Source: Actinomycetes bacterium
GTDB taxonomy: Bacteria > Actinomycetota > Actinomycetes > Propionibacteriales > Propionibacteriaceae
Direction: 5' to 3'
NCBI GenBank assembly: GCA_023392635.1
Contig: JAEVYS010000092.1
Span: 53,256-117,255, forward strand
Length of the DNA: 64,000 nt
In this document: piece after piece, positions 7,701 through 14,700 of the stretch
Numbering within the stretch: the stretch's first letter is position 1
How the letters are laid out: each line of letters opens with the position of its first letter
Made by a program: the position numbers and the translations under genes
The notes under the pieces: model-generated
What the model was told of the DNA's origin: nothing
Database searches by the model: none
What the model saw: the letters and a program-made list of their open reading frames with translations, nothing else

Positions 7701-8807
7701 CTACTGCTTGCGCCCGGCGCGGCTGTTCTTCTTCGGCTGCTGCCGCTGGATCACCTGTCGTTGCACGCCGGGCGAGGCCACCTCGTCGGTGGGGCTCGTC
7801 GCCGTCGCCGTGCTCGTGCGGCTCGTGCCGCTGTTCTGCCGGGCGACCTTGGTCGGGTCGTACGCACCGGTCTCCGGACGCTTGCGGGACGTGCCGCGGC
7901 GCTTGGCTGCGATCTCGTCCGGATCCTTGCCCTTCGCCCGCATGCGCTCCTCCCAGTCGACGTAGGCGGGAGTGCCGGGGGCGGGGTTGTTGTGGATCAG
8001 GATGTACTGCTGGCCCATCGTCCACAGGTTCGAGGTCAGCCAGTAGATCAGCACGCCGATCGGGATGCTCACGCCACCGATCGCGTAGATCGCGGGGAAC
8101 AGGTACAGCATCATCTTCTGCTGCTGCGCCATCGGCCCGGTCAGGGCGTCCGGTGGCATGTTCTTGCGCATGAGCTGCAGCTGGGTGATGAACAGGACGC
8201 CGGTCATCAACACGATGAGGATCAGCGTGACCCACTGGGTGGCGCCGAAGCCGTTCAGCGGCAGGAAGGTCGACGAGATCGGGGCCCCGAACAGCGTTGC
8301 GTTCTTCAGCGACGTCACCAGGTGCGCGTTCGCCTCGCCCTCGAAGAAGGCCCCGAGGGCGTTGCCGTGCGACACGCTGTTCAGCACGTAGAACAGGGCG
8401 AGGAAGATCGGCATCTGCAGGAGCAACGGCAGGCAGGACGCCATCGGGTTGACGCCTTCCTCCTTGTACAGCTGCATGGTCTCGCGGCCGAGCCGCTCAC
8501 GGTCGTGGCCGTACTTCTCGTTGAGCTCCTTGACCTTGGGCTGGATCAGCTGCATGTTGCGCGCCGAGTTGATCTGCCGGACGAACAGCGGGATCAGCGC
8601 GCTACGGATGACAACGGTTAGCAGGACGATCGACAACGCCCAGGTGCCGCCCCAGTCGGGGTTCATGCCGAGCATGGACAGCAGCGAGTGGGCGCCGACC
8701 AGGATGCCGGACACCGCCCAGTACAGCGGCGTCATCATCGTGCCGAGGAAGCCGAGGAAGTCGTCCCACAGGTTCAGGGGGACGAGCAGGGGAAGGAGTG
8801 CGTTCAT
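7701..8807 (-). CDS. yidC: Membrane protein insertase YidC
   Basis: This Oxa1/YidC family insertase of 368 residues puts proteins into the cytoplasmic membrane, alone or with SecYEG. The hydrophilic-groove arginine is visible as VVIRSALIPLFVRQINSAR (Arg near 68). The EKYGHDRERLGRETMQLYKEEGVNP cytoplasmic hairpin and the MPIFLALFYVL helix are canonical. Five membrane spans fit the Gram-positive form without the large periplasmic domain. The C-terminal 80 residues are basic and carry a run of Thr, Ser and Arg, as in other actinobacterial YidC. It overlaps the yidD stop by 4 bp. Confidence 0.97.
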   Translation of the reverse strand: MNALLPLLVPLNLWDDFLGFLGTMMTPLYWAVSGILVGAHSLLSMLGMNPDWGGTWALSIVLLTVVIRSALIPLFVRQINSARNMQLIQPKVKELNEKYGHDRERLGRETMQLYKEEGVNPMASCLPLLLQMPIFLALFYVLNSVSHGNALGAFFEGEANAHLVTSLKNATLFGAPISSTFLPLNGFGATQWVTLILIVLMTGVLFITQLQLMRKNMPPDALTGPMAQQQKMMLYLFPAIYAIGGVSIPIGVLIYWLTSNLWTMGQQYILIHNNPAPGTPAYVDWEERMRAKGKDPDEIAAKRRGTSRKRPETGAYDPTKVARQNSGTSRTSTATATSPTDEVASPGVQRQVIQRQQPKKNSRAGRKQ

Positions 8808-9115
8808 TTCACCTCGTGGACGCAGGGACGCGCCAGGTCAGGGGCCGGGACGGCCGGAGAGGACTTCTGCGCCTGTTCAGCGGCCCAGGCTTCGGCGGCC
8901 GGCGTGCCCGGGACGGGGTCGTACCCGCCCAACGCCCACGGGTGGCAGCTCGCCAGCCGTCTCGTTGCCAGCCAGGTGCCCTTCGCCGCGCCGTGCACCG
9001 TGACCGCCTCCAGGGCGTAGGCGGAGCACGACGGGTAGTACTTGCAGACATTGCCGTACAGCGGGCTGATCACGGCCCGGTAGGCCCTGAGGAAACCGAT
9101 CACCACGTACTTCAT
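8804..9115 (-). CDS. yidD: Membrane protein insertion efficiency factor YidD
   Basis: YidD (103 residues) is a small amphipathic inner-membrane factor that assists YidC. The family core is intact: YRAVISPLYG, then CKYYPSCSAYALEAV with its three conserved cysteines/tyrosines, then HPWALGGYDPVP. The ATG at 9115 overlaps the rnpA stop by ATGA, and its own stop overlaps the yidC start, so all three are translationally coupled. A longer upstream reading frame exists but would run through rnpA. The C-terminal 30 residues after the core are variable. Confidence 0.95.
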   Translation of the reverse strand: MKYVVIGFLRAYRAVISPLYGNVCKYYPSCSAYALEAVTVHGAAKGTWLATRRLASCHPWALGGYDPVPGTPAAEAWAAEQAQKSSPAVPAPDLARPCVHEVK

Positions 9116-9450
9116 GAGGCCAGCCGATCCAGCGCGCCCGCCAGGGCCGAATCGAAGTCCGCGGCCAGGCTCTGGGTGACCGCGGCCGCCGGCAGCGCCC
9201 GCACCACCACGTCGACCGGGAACGGGACCGACGGCAGGGCGCGAGCGGCGAGATGACGCAGCCGCCGCTTCACGCGATTGCGGTGGACGGCGTTGCCCAC
9301 CGCCCTGGAGACGATGAAGCCCGCCCGCGACTCGACCTCCGGGGTGCGACGGGCGTGCACGACCAGGCTCGCGCGTCCACAACGGACGCCCTGGCGCAAC
9401 GTGTCGCGGAAGTCCCCGGGGTTACGCAACCGCGACCGGGCAGGCAACAC
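9112..9450 (-). CDS. rnpA: Ribonuclease P protein component
   Basis: RnpA (112 residues) is the protein subunit of RNase P, which trims the 5' leader of precursor tRNAs. The start is set at GTG 9450 because VLPARSRLRNPGDFRDTLRQG is the usual actinobacterial N-terminus; the open frame extends further upstream through rpmH but without homology. The RNR signature appears as NAVHRNRVKRRLRHLA near residues 54-69. It begins 11 bp after the rpmH stop and overlaps yidD by 4 bp. Confidence 0.94.
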   Translation of the reverse strand: MLPARSRLRNPGDFRDTLRQGVRCGRASLVVHARRTPEVESRAGFIVSRAVGNAVHRNRVKRRLRHLAARALPSVPFPVDVVVRALPAAAVTQSLAADFDSALAGALDRLAS

Positions 9451-9461
9451 CGCGAACCGGC

Positions 9462-9599
9462 TCAGCCGGCCAGACGGACGCGGCCCTGACGACGACGGGC
9501 CGAGATGATGGCGCGCCCCGCACGGGTGCGCATCCGCAGACGGAAGCCATGGGTGCGGCTGCGACGCCGGTTGCTCGGCTGGAAAGTGCGCTTGCTCAC
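9462..9599 (-). CDS. rpmH: 50S ribosomal protein L34
   Basis: This 45-residue protein begins with GTG at 9599 and reads MSKRTFQPSNRRRSRTHGFR and onward, ending RVRLAG. Basic composition, KRTFQPSNRRR, HGFRLRM and the R-A-G-R-A-I-I-S-A-R-R segment are diagnostic of L34. GGGAG lies nine bases before the GTG. It is the first gene of the leftward rpmH-rnpA-yidD-yidC-jag-rsmG operon, the standard partner of dnaA across the origin. Confidence 0.97.
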   Translation of the reverse strand: MSKRTFQPSNRRRSRTHGFRLRMRTRAGRAIISARRRQGRVRLAG

Positions 9600-9677
9600 G
9601 CGAGTGCTCCCAAGTTCGTAATTTTCGGATCAGATGCGCCCACCTGGGCGCACGGGTGTCGCGACAGCGACTGCCCA

Positions 9678-9707
9678 ACTCTACGCGGCGCGCCCGACCC
9701 CGGGCAA
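9678..9707 (-). promoter_or_regulatory. Predicted vegetative promoter of rpmH operon
   Basis: On the minus strand TTGCCC (-35, 9702-9707) is followed after 18 bp by TAGAGT (-10, 9678-9683), about 80 bp before the rpmH start. Both hexamers fit a housekeeping sigma factor in a high-GC background. No other good pair was found between rpmH and dnaA on this strand. Confidence 0.45.
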
Positions 9708-9775
9708 ACCGAACAGGACTTCCCTCACACGTCGAGTCGACACGCCGATACGACGTGGTCAACTTTCAGAACCGT

Positions 9776-9804
9776 TTGCGCGGCCCGCCAGACCTCGCTA
9801 GGTT
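9776..9804 (+). promoter_or_regulatory. Predicted vegetative promoter of dnaA
   Basis: TTGCGC (9776-9781), a 17-bp spacer and TAGGTT (9799-9804) lie about 120 bp before the dnaA start. A DnaA box follows at 9863, which would fit autoregulation of dnaA by its own product. Confidence 0.42.
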
Positions 9805-9862
9805 GCTCTAGGCCGACGGGGATCACAACCCCCGTGGTCCGCTGCATCCTTGATGCACAGTC

Positions 9863-9871
9863 TGTGGACAA
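9863..9871 (-). promoter_or_regulatory. DnaA box in the dnaA leader
   Basis: TGTGGACAA is the exact complement of the actinobacterial DnaA box TTGTCCACA. A weaker copy, TGTGGAAAC, follows at 9875-9883. They lie 40-60 bp before the dnaA start, between the predicted promoter and the gene. Confidence 0.7.
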
Positions 9872-9922
9872 TAGTGTGGAAACCTGGCTGGGGCAGGTAG
9901 TGAAGGAGCCGAAGCAGGACCC

Positions 9923-11317
9923 ATGTCGCAACCGCCCCAACCCAGCGAACCCATCGCGTCCGGTGGCCTCGATGGCGCCTGGTCGCACGTGTGGGAGTCT
10001 TCCGACCCGGTGACGCGCGGCTGGCTGCAGGGCATGCGTCCGGTGACGATCCACGACTCGCTGGTCATCCTTGCCGTGGCGAACGACTTCACCCGCGACC
10101 GTGTCGAGAGCCGCCTGCGTCCTGCGATCGAGCAGCAGTTCTCCGAGTACTTCTCCCGTCCCATCAGGCTGGCCATCGACGTGGATCCGAAGCTCGGGGA
10201 CGGGGTGGCGCAACCCGAGCCGGCGGCGCCCACTCCCGAACCGCCGCCCGCCATCACGCGTCCGGCGCCCGGACGGACCGGCGGAGACCGGCTCAACCCG
10301 AAGTACTCCTTCGAGACCTTCGTCATCGGCAACTCCAACCGCTTCGCCCACGCGGCAGCGGTTGCGGTCGCCGAGGCCCCGGGCAAGGCGTACAACCCGC
10401 TGATGATCTACGGCGACTCCGGACTGGGCAAGACCCACCTGCTGCACGCCGTCGGGCACTACATCCGCAACTACTACGACCGGGTGCGCGTGAAGTACGT
10501 GTCCACTGAGGAACTCACCAACGACTTCATCAACGCCGTCTCCGACAACCGGACGGCCGACTTCCGCCGGCAGTACCGGGACGTGGACGTGCTCCTGATC
10601 GACGACATCCAGTTCCTCGAGGGCAAGATCCAGACGCAGGAGGAGTTCTTCCACACCTTCAACACCCTCCACACCGCCCAGAAGCAGATCGTGCTCACGT
10701 CCGACCGTCCTCCCAAAGGGCTGGAGGCGCTGGAGCCCCGGTTGCGCAGCCGGTTCGAGTGGGGCCTGATGACCGACATCCAGCCACCCGACCTGGAGAC
10801 CCGCATCGCGATCCTGCGGAAGAAGGCTGCCGCCGAGCGGCTGACCGCCGGCCCGGACGTCCTGGAGTTCATCGCCAGCAAGATCCAGACGAACATCCGC
10901 GAGCTCGAGGGCGCGCTGATCCGTGTGACCGCGTTCGCGAGCCTGAACCGGCAGGAGGTCGACCTGGCCCTGGCCGAGGTCGTGCTCCGTGACCTGATCC
11001 CCGAAGGCGCAGAGACCCGGATCTCGTCCACGGCGATCATGACCCACGTCGCCGACTACTTCGGGATCACGGTCGAGGACCTGTGCGGACAGAGCCGCAC
11101 CCACGTCCTGGTCACCGCCCGGCAGATCGCGATGTACCTGTGCCGTGAACTCACCGACCTGTCGCTGCCGAAGATCGGCCAACTGTTCGGCGGACGCGAC
11201 CACACCACCGTCATGCACGCCGACCGCAAGATCCGCCAGCTCCTGCGCGAACGCCGCAGCGTCTTCAACCAGATCACGGAGCTGACCAACCGCATCAAGC
11301 AGTCCCCGCTCCGCTGA
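9923..11317 (+). CDS. dnaA: Chromosomal replication initiator DnaA
   Basis: DnaA (464 residues) opens oriC by forming an ATP-bound filament. Domain I occupies about residues 17-85, followed by a short proline-rich domain II (about 95-120). The AAA+ domain III has Walker A GDSGLGKTH at 164-172 and Walker B LLIDDIQF at 224-231. Domain IV carries the DNA-binding signature GGRDHTTVMHADRKI near 435. The protein is short for an actinobacterium because domain II is reduced to about 25 residues. AGGA lies five bases before the ATG. The oriC region follows directly. Confidence 0.98.
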   Translation: MSQPPQPSEPIASGGLDGAWSHVWESSDPVTRGWLQGMRPVTIHDSLVILAVANDFTRDRVESRLRPAIEQQFSEYFSRPIRLAIDVDPKLGDGVAQPEPAAPTPEPPPAITRPAPGRTGGDRLNPKYSFETFVIGNSNRFAHAAAVAVAEAPGKAYNPLMIYGDSGLGKTHLLHAVGHYIRNYYDRVRVKYVSTEELTNDFINAVSDNRTADFRRQYRDVDVLLIDDIQFLEGKIQTQEEFFHTFNTLHTAQKQIVLTSDRPPKGLEALEPRLRSRFEWGLMTDIQPPDLETRIAILRKKAAAERLTAGPDVLEFIASKIQTNIRELEGALIRVTAFASLNRQEVDLALAEVVLRDLIPEGAETRISSTAIMTHVADYFGITVEDLCGQSRTHVLVTARQIAMYLCRELTDLSLPKIGQLFGGRDHTTVMHADRKIRQLLRERRSVFNQITELTNRIKQSPLR

Positions 11318-11332
11318 TCCTGCCCTGACTCG

Positions 11333-11400
11333 CAAACGCCCCCGAGGTTCACAGCTGCCCCCGTAACTTCGGGGGCGTTCGTGACTATCGGGGGCGTTTG
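11333..11400. repeat. Nested palindromes after dnaA (probable terminator)
   Basis: A perfect 13-bp inverted repeat, CAAACGCCCCCGA (11333-11345) and its complement (11388-11400), encloses a second hairpin with 7-bp stem GCCCCCG/CGGGGGC (11357-11376) and 6-nt loop. All arms share the GCCCCCG core, so several alternative pairings are possible. Position 16 bp after dnaA suggests transcription termination before oriC. Confidence 0.75.
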
Positions 11401-11481
11401 GCGCGGCGGCGGCCGCTCGGTGCTCCTGCTCGGACCTCCCGGACCAACGGTGTCACCCTCCCGGGGGACACTGTGCACCTC

Positions 11482-11490
11482 TGTGGAAAA
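11482..11490 (-). other. DnaA box variant in oriC
   Basis: TGTGGAAAA is the complement of TTTTCCACA, one mismatch from TTGTCCACA and TTATCCACA. Confidence 0.5.
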
Positions 11491-11572
11491 CCCGGGGGAA
11501 AACCTCACAGACCTGTGAGTTGTTCAGCCGGGGCTCAGCGTCGTCCGCAAATCCTCCCCGTGTGATTTCGGG

Positions 11573-11581
11573 TTGTCCACA
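11573..11581 (+). other. DnaA box in oriC (perfect)
   Basis: TTGTCCACA matches the high-GC actinobacterial DnaA box exactly. A degenerate copy CGGTCCACA follows at 11586-11594 in the same orientation. Confidence 0.8.
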
Positions 11582-11627
11582 ACGCCGGTCCACAGGCGAC
11601 ACGCCGTCGGGGAAGCGGGGACGCCGG

Positions 11628-11636
11628 TTGTCCACC
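11628..11636 (+). other. DnaA box variant in oriC
   Basis: TTGTCCACC differs from the box only in the last base. It lies 46 bp from the perfect box, in the same orientation and next to the AT-richer stretch. Confidence 0.6.
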
Positions 11637-11752
11637 GATTCCACAGCCGCTATGACCCCTACGAATTGAAAGATCTCCCATGAACTTCAAAGTCAGCGGA
11701 TGCACAGGCTGGGGGAAACGCTCCTTGCGCGTCCTGTGGAGGTCGCCGCCGA

Positions 11753-11758
11753 TATGAT
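11753..11758 (+). promoter_or_regulatory. Possible -10 element of dnaN
   Basis: TATGAT lies 32 bp before the dnaN start and is the best -10 match in the interval. No -35 hexamer occurs at the usual spacing; TTGCGC at 11725 is too far (22 bp). The site is therefore only a candidate. Confidence 0.35.
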
Positions 11759-11790
11759 CAACCGACCACGCCTGTGAGTACTAGGGAGCA

Positions 11791-12948
11791 ATGGTGAAGA
11801 TCCGTCTCGAGCGCGACGTCCTGGCCGAAGCCGTCCAGTGGGCTGCACGCAGCCTGCCGACCCGTCCGAGCGTCCCGATCCTGGCCGGCCTGCTGGTCAA
11901 GGCCTCCGGGAGCCAGGTCGTGATGAGCAGCTTCGACTACGAGACCTCCGCGCAGATCACGGTCAAGGCAGAGGTGTCCGACGAGGGTGTCGCCCTGGTC
12001 TCGGGACGACTGCTCGCCGACATCGCCCGCTCCCTGCCGAACAAGCCGGTTGACATCACCTCCGACGAGACCCGGATGGAACTCGTCTGTGGCACGGCCC
12101 GCTTCACGCTGCAGACGCTCCCGGTCGCCGACTACCCGGCCCTGCCGCAGATGCCCGAGGCCACGGGTGCGATTCCGAGCGAGGAGTTCGCCAAGGCGGT
12201 CAGCCAGGTGGTCGTCGCCGCCGGACGCGACGAGCTGCTGCCGGTGTTCACGGGCGTCCGCATGGAGATCGAGGGCGACACGCTCTCGCTGCTGGCCACC
12301 GACCGCTACCGGATGGCGCTCAAGGAGCTCGACTGGAGCCCGCGCAGCCGCGGCGAGGGTGCCGCCCTGGTGCCGGCCCGCGTTCTCGCCGAGACGGCGA
12401 AGAGCATGACCGCAGGGGAGCAGGTCACGCTGAGCCTGTCCTCCGCGGCCGCCGGTGACGGCCTGATCGGTTTCGAGGGCACCGGAGCGGCTGGCGTCCG
12501 CCAGATCACCACCCGACTGCTGGACGGTGAGTTCCCGAAGGTCCGCCACCTGATGAGCGTGCAGGCCACGGTCACCGTCCGCGCGAACACGGCCGAGGTG
12601 ATCGCAGCGGTGAGGCGGGTCGGTCTCGTCGCCGAGCGCAACACCTCGCTGCGCATGCTGATCGGGGACGGCTCGATCACCCTCGAGGCGGCCACCGGTG
12701 ACCAGGCGCAGGCCGTCGAGGCGCTCGAGGCCGTGGTGGAGGAGACCGCCGGCGACTCGGGCATGACCGCGGCCGGCTTCAACCCCCACTACCTGTCCGA
12801 CGCGCTGTCCGCCCTGGACAGCCCGTACGTGCAGTTCTCGTTCACCGCGCCGGGCAAGCCGTGCCTGCTGACCGGCCTCAACGAGCTCGACGGCGAGCCG
12901 CTGGACGACTACAAGCACGTCATCATGCTCATGCGGCTGCCGGCCTGA
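11791..12948 (+). CDS. dnaN: DNA polymerase III sliding clamp (beta subunit)
   Basis: The 385-residue beta clamp is a dimer of three-domain subunits that encircles DNA and tethers polymerase III. The N-terminus VKIRLERDVLAEAVQWAARSL and the domain-1 segment PILAGLLVKASG are typical, as are FTGVRMEIEGDTLSLLATDRYRMA in domain 2 and the C-terminal HVIMLMRLPA, which closes the hydrophobic partner-binding pocket. AGGGAGC precedes the ATG by a few bases. It follows oriC and precedes recF, as in most actinobacteria, but there is no gnd gene in between. Confidence 0.97.
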   Translation: MVKIRLERDVLAEAVQWAARSLPTRPSVPILAGLLVKASGSQVVMSSFDYETSAQITVKAEVSDEGVALVSGRLLADIARSLPNKPVDITSDETRMELVCGTARFTLQTLPVADYPALPQMPEATGAIPSEEFAKAVSQVVVAAGRDELLPVFTGVRMEIEGDTLSLLATDRYRMALKELDWSPRSRGEGAALVPARVLAETAKSMTAGEQVTLSLSSAAAGDGLIGFEGTGAAGVRQITTRLLDGEFPKVRHLMSVQATVTVRANTAEVIAAVRRVGLVAERNTSLRMLIGDGSITLEAATGDQAQAVEALEAVVEETAGDSGMTAAGFNPHYLSDALSALDSPYVQFSFTAPGKPCLLTGLNELDGEPLDDYKHVIMLMRLPA

Positions 12949-13004
12949 TCGCCTCGGAAGGACATTCCCCCGGGGCCACCACGCTCACCCGCGGGAGGAC
13001 GTCC

Positions 13005-13049
13005 ATGAACGAGTCGGAGGAGGGCCCGGGATGTTCGTCACGCACCTGA
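13005..13049 (+). CDS. Possible 14-residue leader peptide overlapping recF start
   Basis: An ATG at 13005, preceded by GGGAGGA at good spacing, opens a 14-codon frame (MNESEEGPGCSSRT) that ends 19 bases inside recF. Its Ser-Glu-Glu codons also form the GGAGGAGGG ribosome binding site for recF. It may be a coupling leader or simply chance. Confidence 0.15.
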   Translation: MNESEEGPGCSSRT

Positions 13050-14227
13050 GCCTGGCCGACTTCCGGTCCTACCCGCTGGCGGAGGTCCCCCTGCAGGCCG
13101 GCGTGACGGTCTTCACCGGTGCGAACGGGCAGGGCAAGACCAACCTCGTCGAGGCCGTCGAGTTCCTGGCGACGCTCGGCTCGCACCGGGTGGCCACCGA
13201 GGCACCGCTGGTGCGGGCCGGAGCGGAACGCGCCATCGTCCGGGCGAGGGTGCAGGCGGGTTTGGACGACAGCCGCAGCCTGCTGCTGGAGATCGAGGTG
13301 ATTCCCGGAAGGGCGAACAAGGCGTCGCTGAACCGTTCACCGCTGCGCCGGCCCCGGGACCTCCTCGGTGCACTGCGGGTGGTGTTCTTCTCCCCCGAGG
13401 ACCTCGCGGTCGTCAAGGGCGACCCGAGCGAGCGCCGGCGGTTCATCGACGAACTCGTGGTGGCGCGCTGGCCGCGGCTGGCCGGCGTCCGCGCCGACTA
13501 CGACCGTGTCCTCAAGCAGCGCTCGACGCTGTTGAAGTCGCTGTCGGGACGCGGGCCCCGCGCGGTGACCGACGACGTGGCCGCCACCCTCGACGTGTGG
13601 GACGGCCAGCTGGCAGCCTTCGGCGCCGAGATCGTGGCGGCCCGGCTGGCCACCCTCGGCCAGCTTCGACCGCATCTGGTCGAGGCCTACGCGAGCATTG
13701 CGCCGACGAACAACGTGGCCGGGGTGGAGTACCGCAGTTCCTCCGGCGTGACGGACGCGATGAGCCCGTCCGAGCTCGCGGCCACCCTCACTGCCCGGAT
13801 GCTCGAGCGCCGCAGCGAGGAGATCGCCCGCGGCGTCTGCCTGGTCGGCCCGCACCGTGACGACCTGGCCCTCACCCTCGGTGACCTGCCCACCAAGGGC
13901 TATGCCTCGCACGGTGAGTCCTGGTCGACCGCGCTCGCGCTGCGGCTCGCGTCCTTCCACCTGCTGCGCGGTGACGGTGTCGAACCGGTGCTGATCCTCG
14001 ACGACGTGTTCGCCGAGCTGGATGAGACCCGTCGTGCACGGCTCGCCGCACTCATCGGCGATGCCGAGCAGGTACTGATCACGGCCGCTGTGGCAGCCGA
14101 CGTCCCCGCGACGCTCGTCGGCCCTCGTTTCGCCGTTCAGGCCGCGACCATCGAGCCTCTCGTCGACGAGGCCGCCGCAGCTGTACCGATGGTCGATCCC
14201 GACCGCGCGGGGGAGGCTGGGGCATGA
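13031..14227 (+). CDS. recF: DNA replication and repair protein RecF
   Basis: RecF (398 residues) is an SMC-like ATPase that helps load RecA at gaps. Walker A GANGQGKTNLVEA is at residues 30-42. The ABC-type signature region and Walker B appear as VEPVLILDDVFAELDETRRARL near 315-335. KGDPSERRRFIDEL near 125 is another family hallmark. The start at ATG 13031 is supported by GGAGGAGGG seven bases upstream. The stop overlaps the dciA start by ATGA. Confidence 0.96.
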   Translation: MFVTHLSLADFRSYPLAEVPLQAGVTVFTGANGQGKTNLVEAVEFLATLGSHRVATEAPLVRAGAERAIVRARVQAGLDDSRSLLLEIEVIPGRANKASLNRSPLRRPRDLLGALRVVFFSPEDLAVVKGDPSERRRFIDELVVARWPRLAGVRADYDRVLKQRSTLLKSLSGRGPRAVTDDVAATLDVWDGQLAAFGAEIVAARLATLGQLRPHLVEAYASIAPTNNVAGVEYRSSSGVTDAMSPSELAATLTARMLERRSEEIARGVCLVGPHRDDLALTLGDLPTKGYASHGESWSTALALRLASFHLLRGDGVEPVLILDDVFAELDETRRARLAALIGDAEQVLITAAVAADVPATLVGPRFAVQAATIEPLVDEAAAAVPMVDPDRAGEAGA

Positions 14228-14700
14228 CCTCCGACGCGCCCGAGCACGACCCGCAGGGCACCGACCTGGCGAAGCGGATCGCGCGGGCGGCCCGGGGTGC
14301 CGCTCCGGCGCCGGCCCCGCGGAAGCGCCGCACGGTCGAACGCGCGGACGAGCCGACCCTGCTCGGCGACCTCCTCAAGGAGGTCATCGCGGAGGAGGGG
14401 TGGACGCGGGAGGTCAGCGTCCACCAGCTGCTGGCACGGTGGCCTGCGCTCGTCGGGCCGGTGAACGCCGCTCACTCCGTCCCGGTGGGCTATGCCGACG
14501 CGGTACTGACGGTCCGCGCCGAGTCCTCCACGTGGGCCACCTCGCTGCGCACCATCGCCCCCCAGCTCGTGGCGGTTCTCAACGAGCAGCTCGGCCAGGG
14601 CACGGTGACCAGGGTGATCGTGCTCGGCCCGGAGGCCCCCAACTGGAAGAAGGGCAAGCGCTCGGTCCCCGGCCGCGGGCCGCGCGACACCTACGGCTGA
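14224..14700 (+). CDS. dciA: DciA-type replicative helicase loader protein (DUF721)
   Basis: This 158-residue protein has the DUF721/DciA domain at about residues 48-145 after a basic, alanine/proline-rich N-terminal tail. WPALVGPVNAAHSVPVGYADAVLTVRAESSTWATSLR is the family core pattern. DciA is the ancestral loader or chaperone of DnaB in bacteria without DnaC/DnaI, and the gene normally lies between recF and gyrB in actinobacteria. Here it starts with an ATGA overlap to recF, and its 3' end overlaps the convergent gluconokinase gene by 10 bp instead of leading into gyrB. Confidence 0.88.
   Translation: MTSDAPEHDPQGTDLAKRIARAARGAAPAPAPRKRRTVERADEPTLLGDLLKEVIAEEGWTREVSVHQLLARWPALVGPVNAAHSVPVGYADAVLTVRAESSTWATSLRTIAPQLVAVLNEQLGQGTVTRVIVLGPEAPNWKKGKRSVPGRGPRDTYG

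Larger units (their letters stand above)
11318..11790. other. oriC: replication origin between dnaA and dnaN
   Basis: This 473-bp gene-free interval has the position and content of oriC. It holds one perfect DnaA box TTGTCCACA (11573), close variants at 11482 and 11628, weaker ones near 11586, 11637 and 11735, and an AT-richer stretch at 11661-11692 that could be the unwinding element. A 7-bp-arm palindrome, CTCACAG-AC-CTGTGAG, lies at 11504-11519. The left end carries a cluster of GC palindromes just after dnaA. Relatively few strict boxes are visible, so origin function rests partly on gene order. Confidence 0.88.

Noticed and set aside
8804..9762. Longer N-terminal versions of YidD and RnpA
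   Set aside because: The open frames extend upstream through rnpA and rpmH, but the conserved family N-termini and the ATGA overlap fix the starts at 9115 and 9450.
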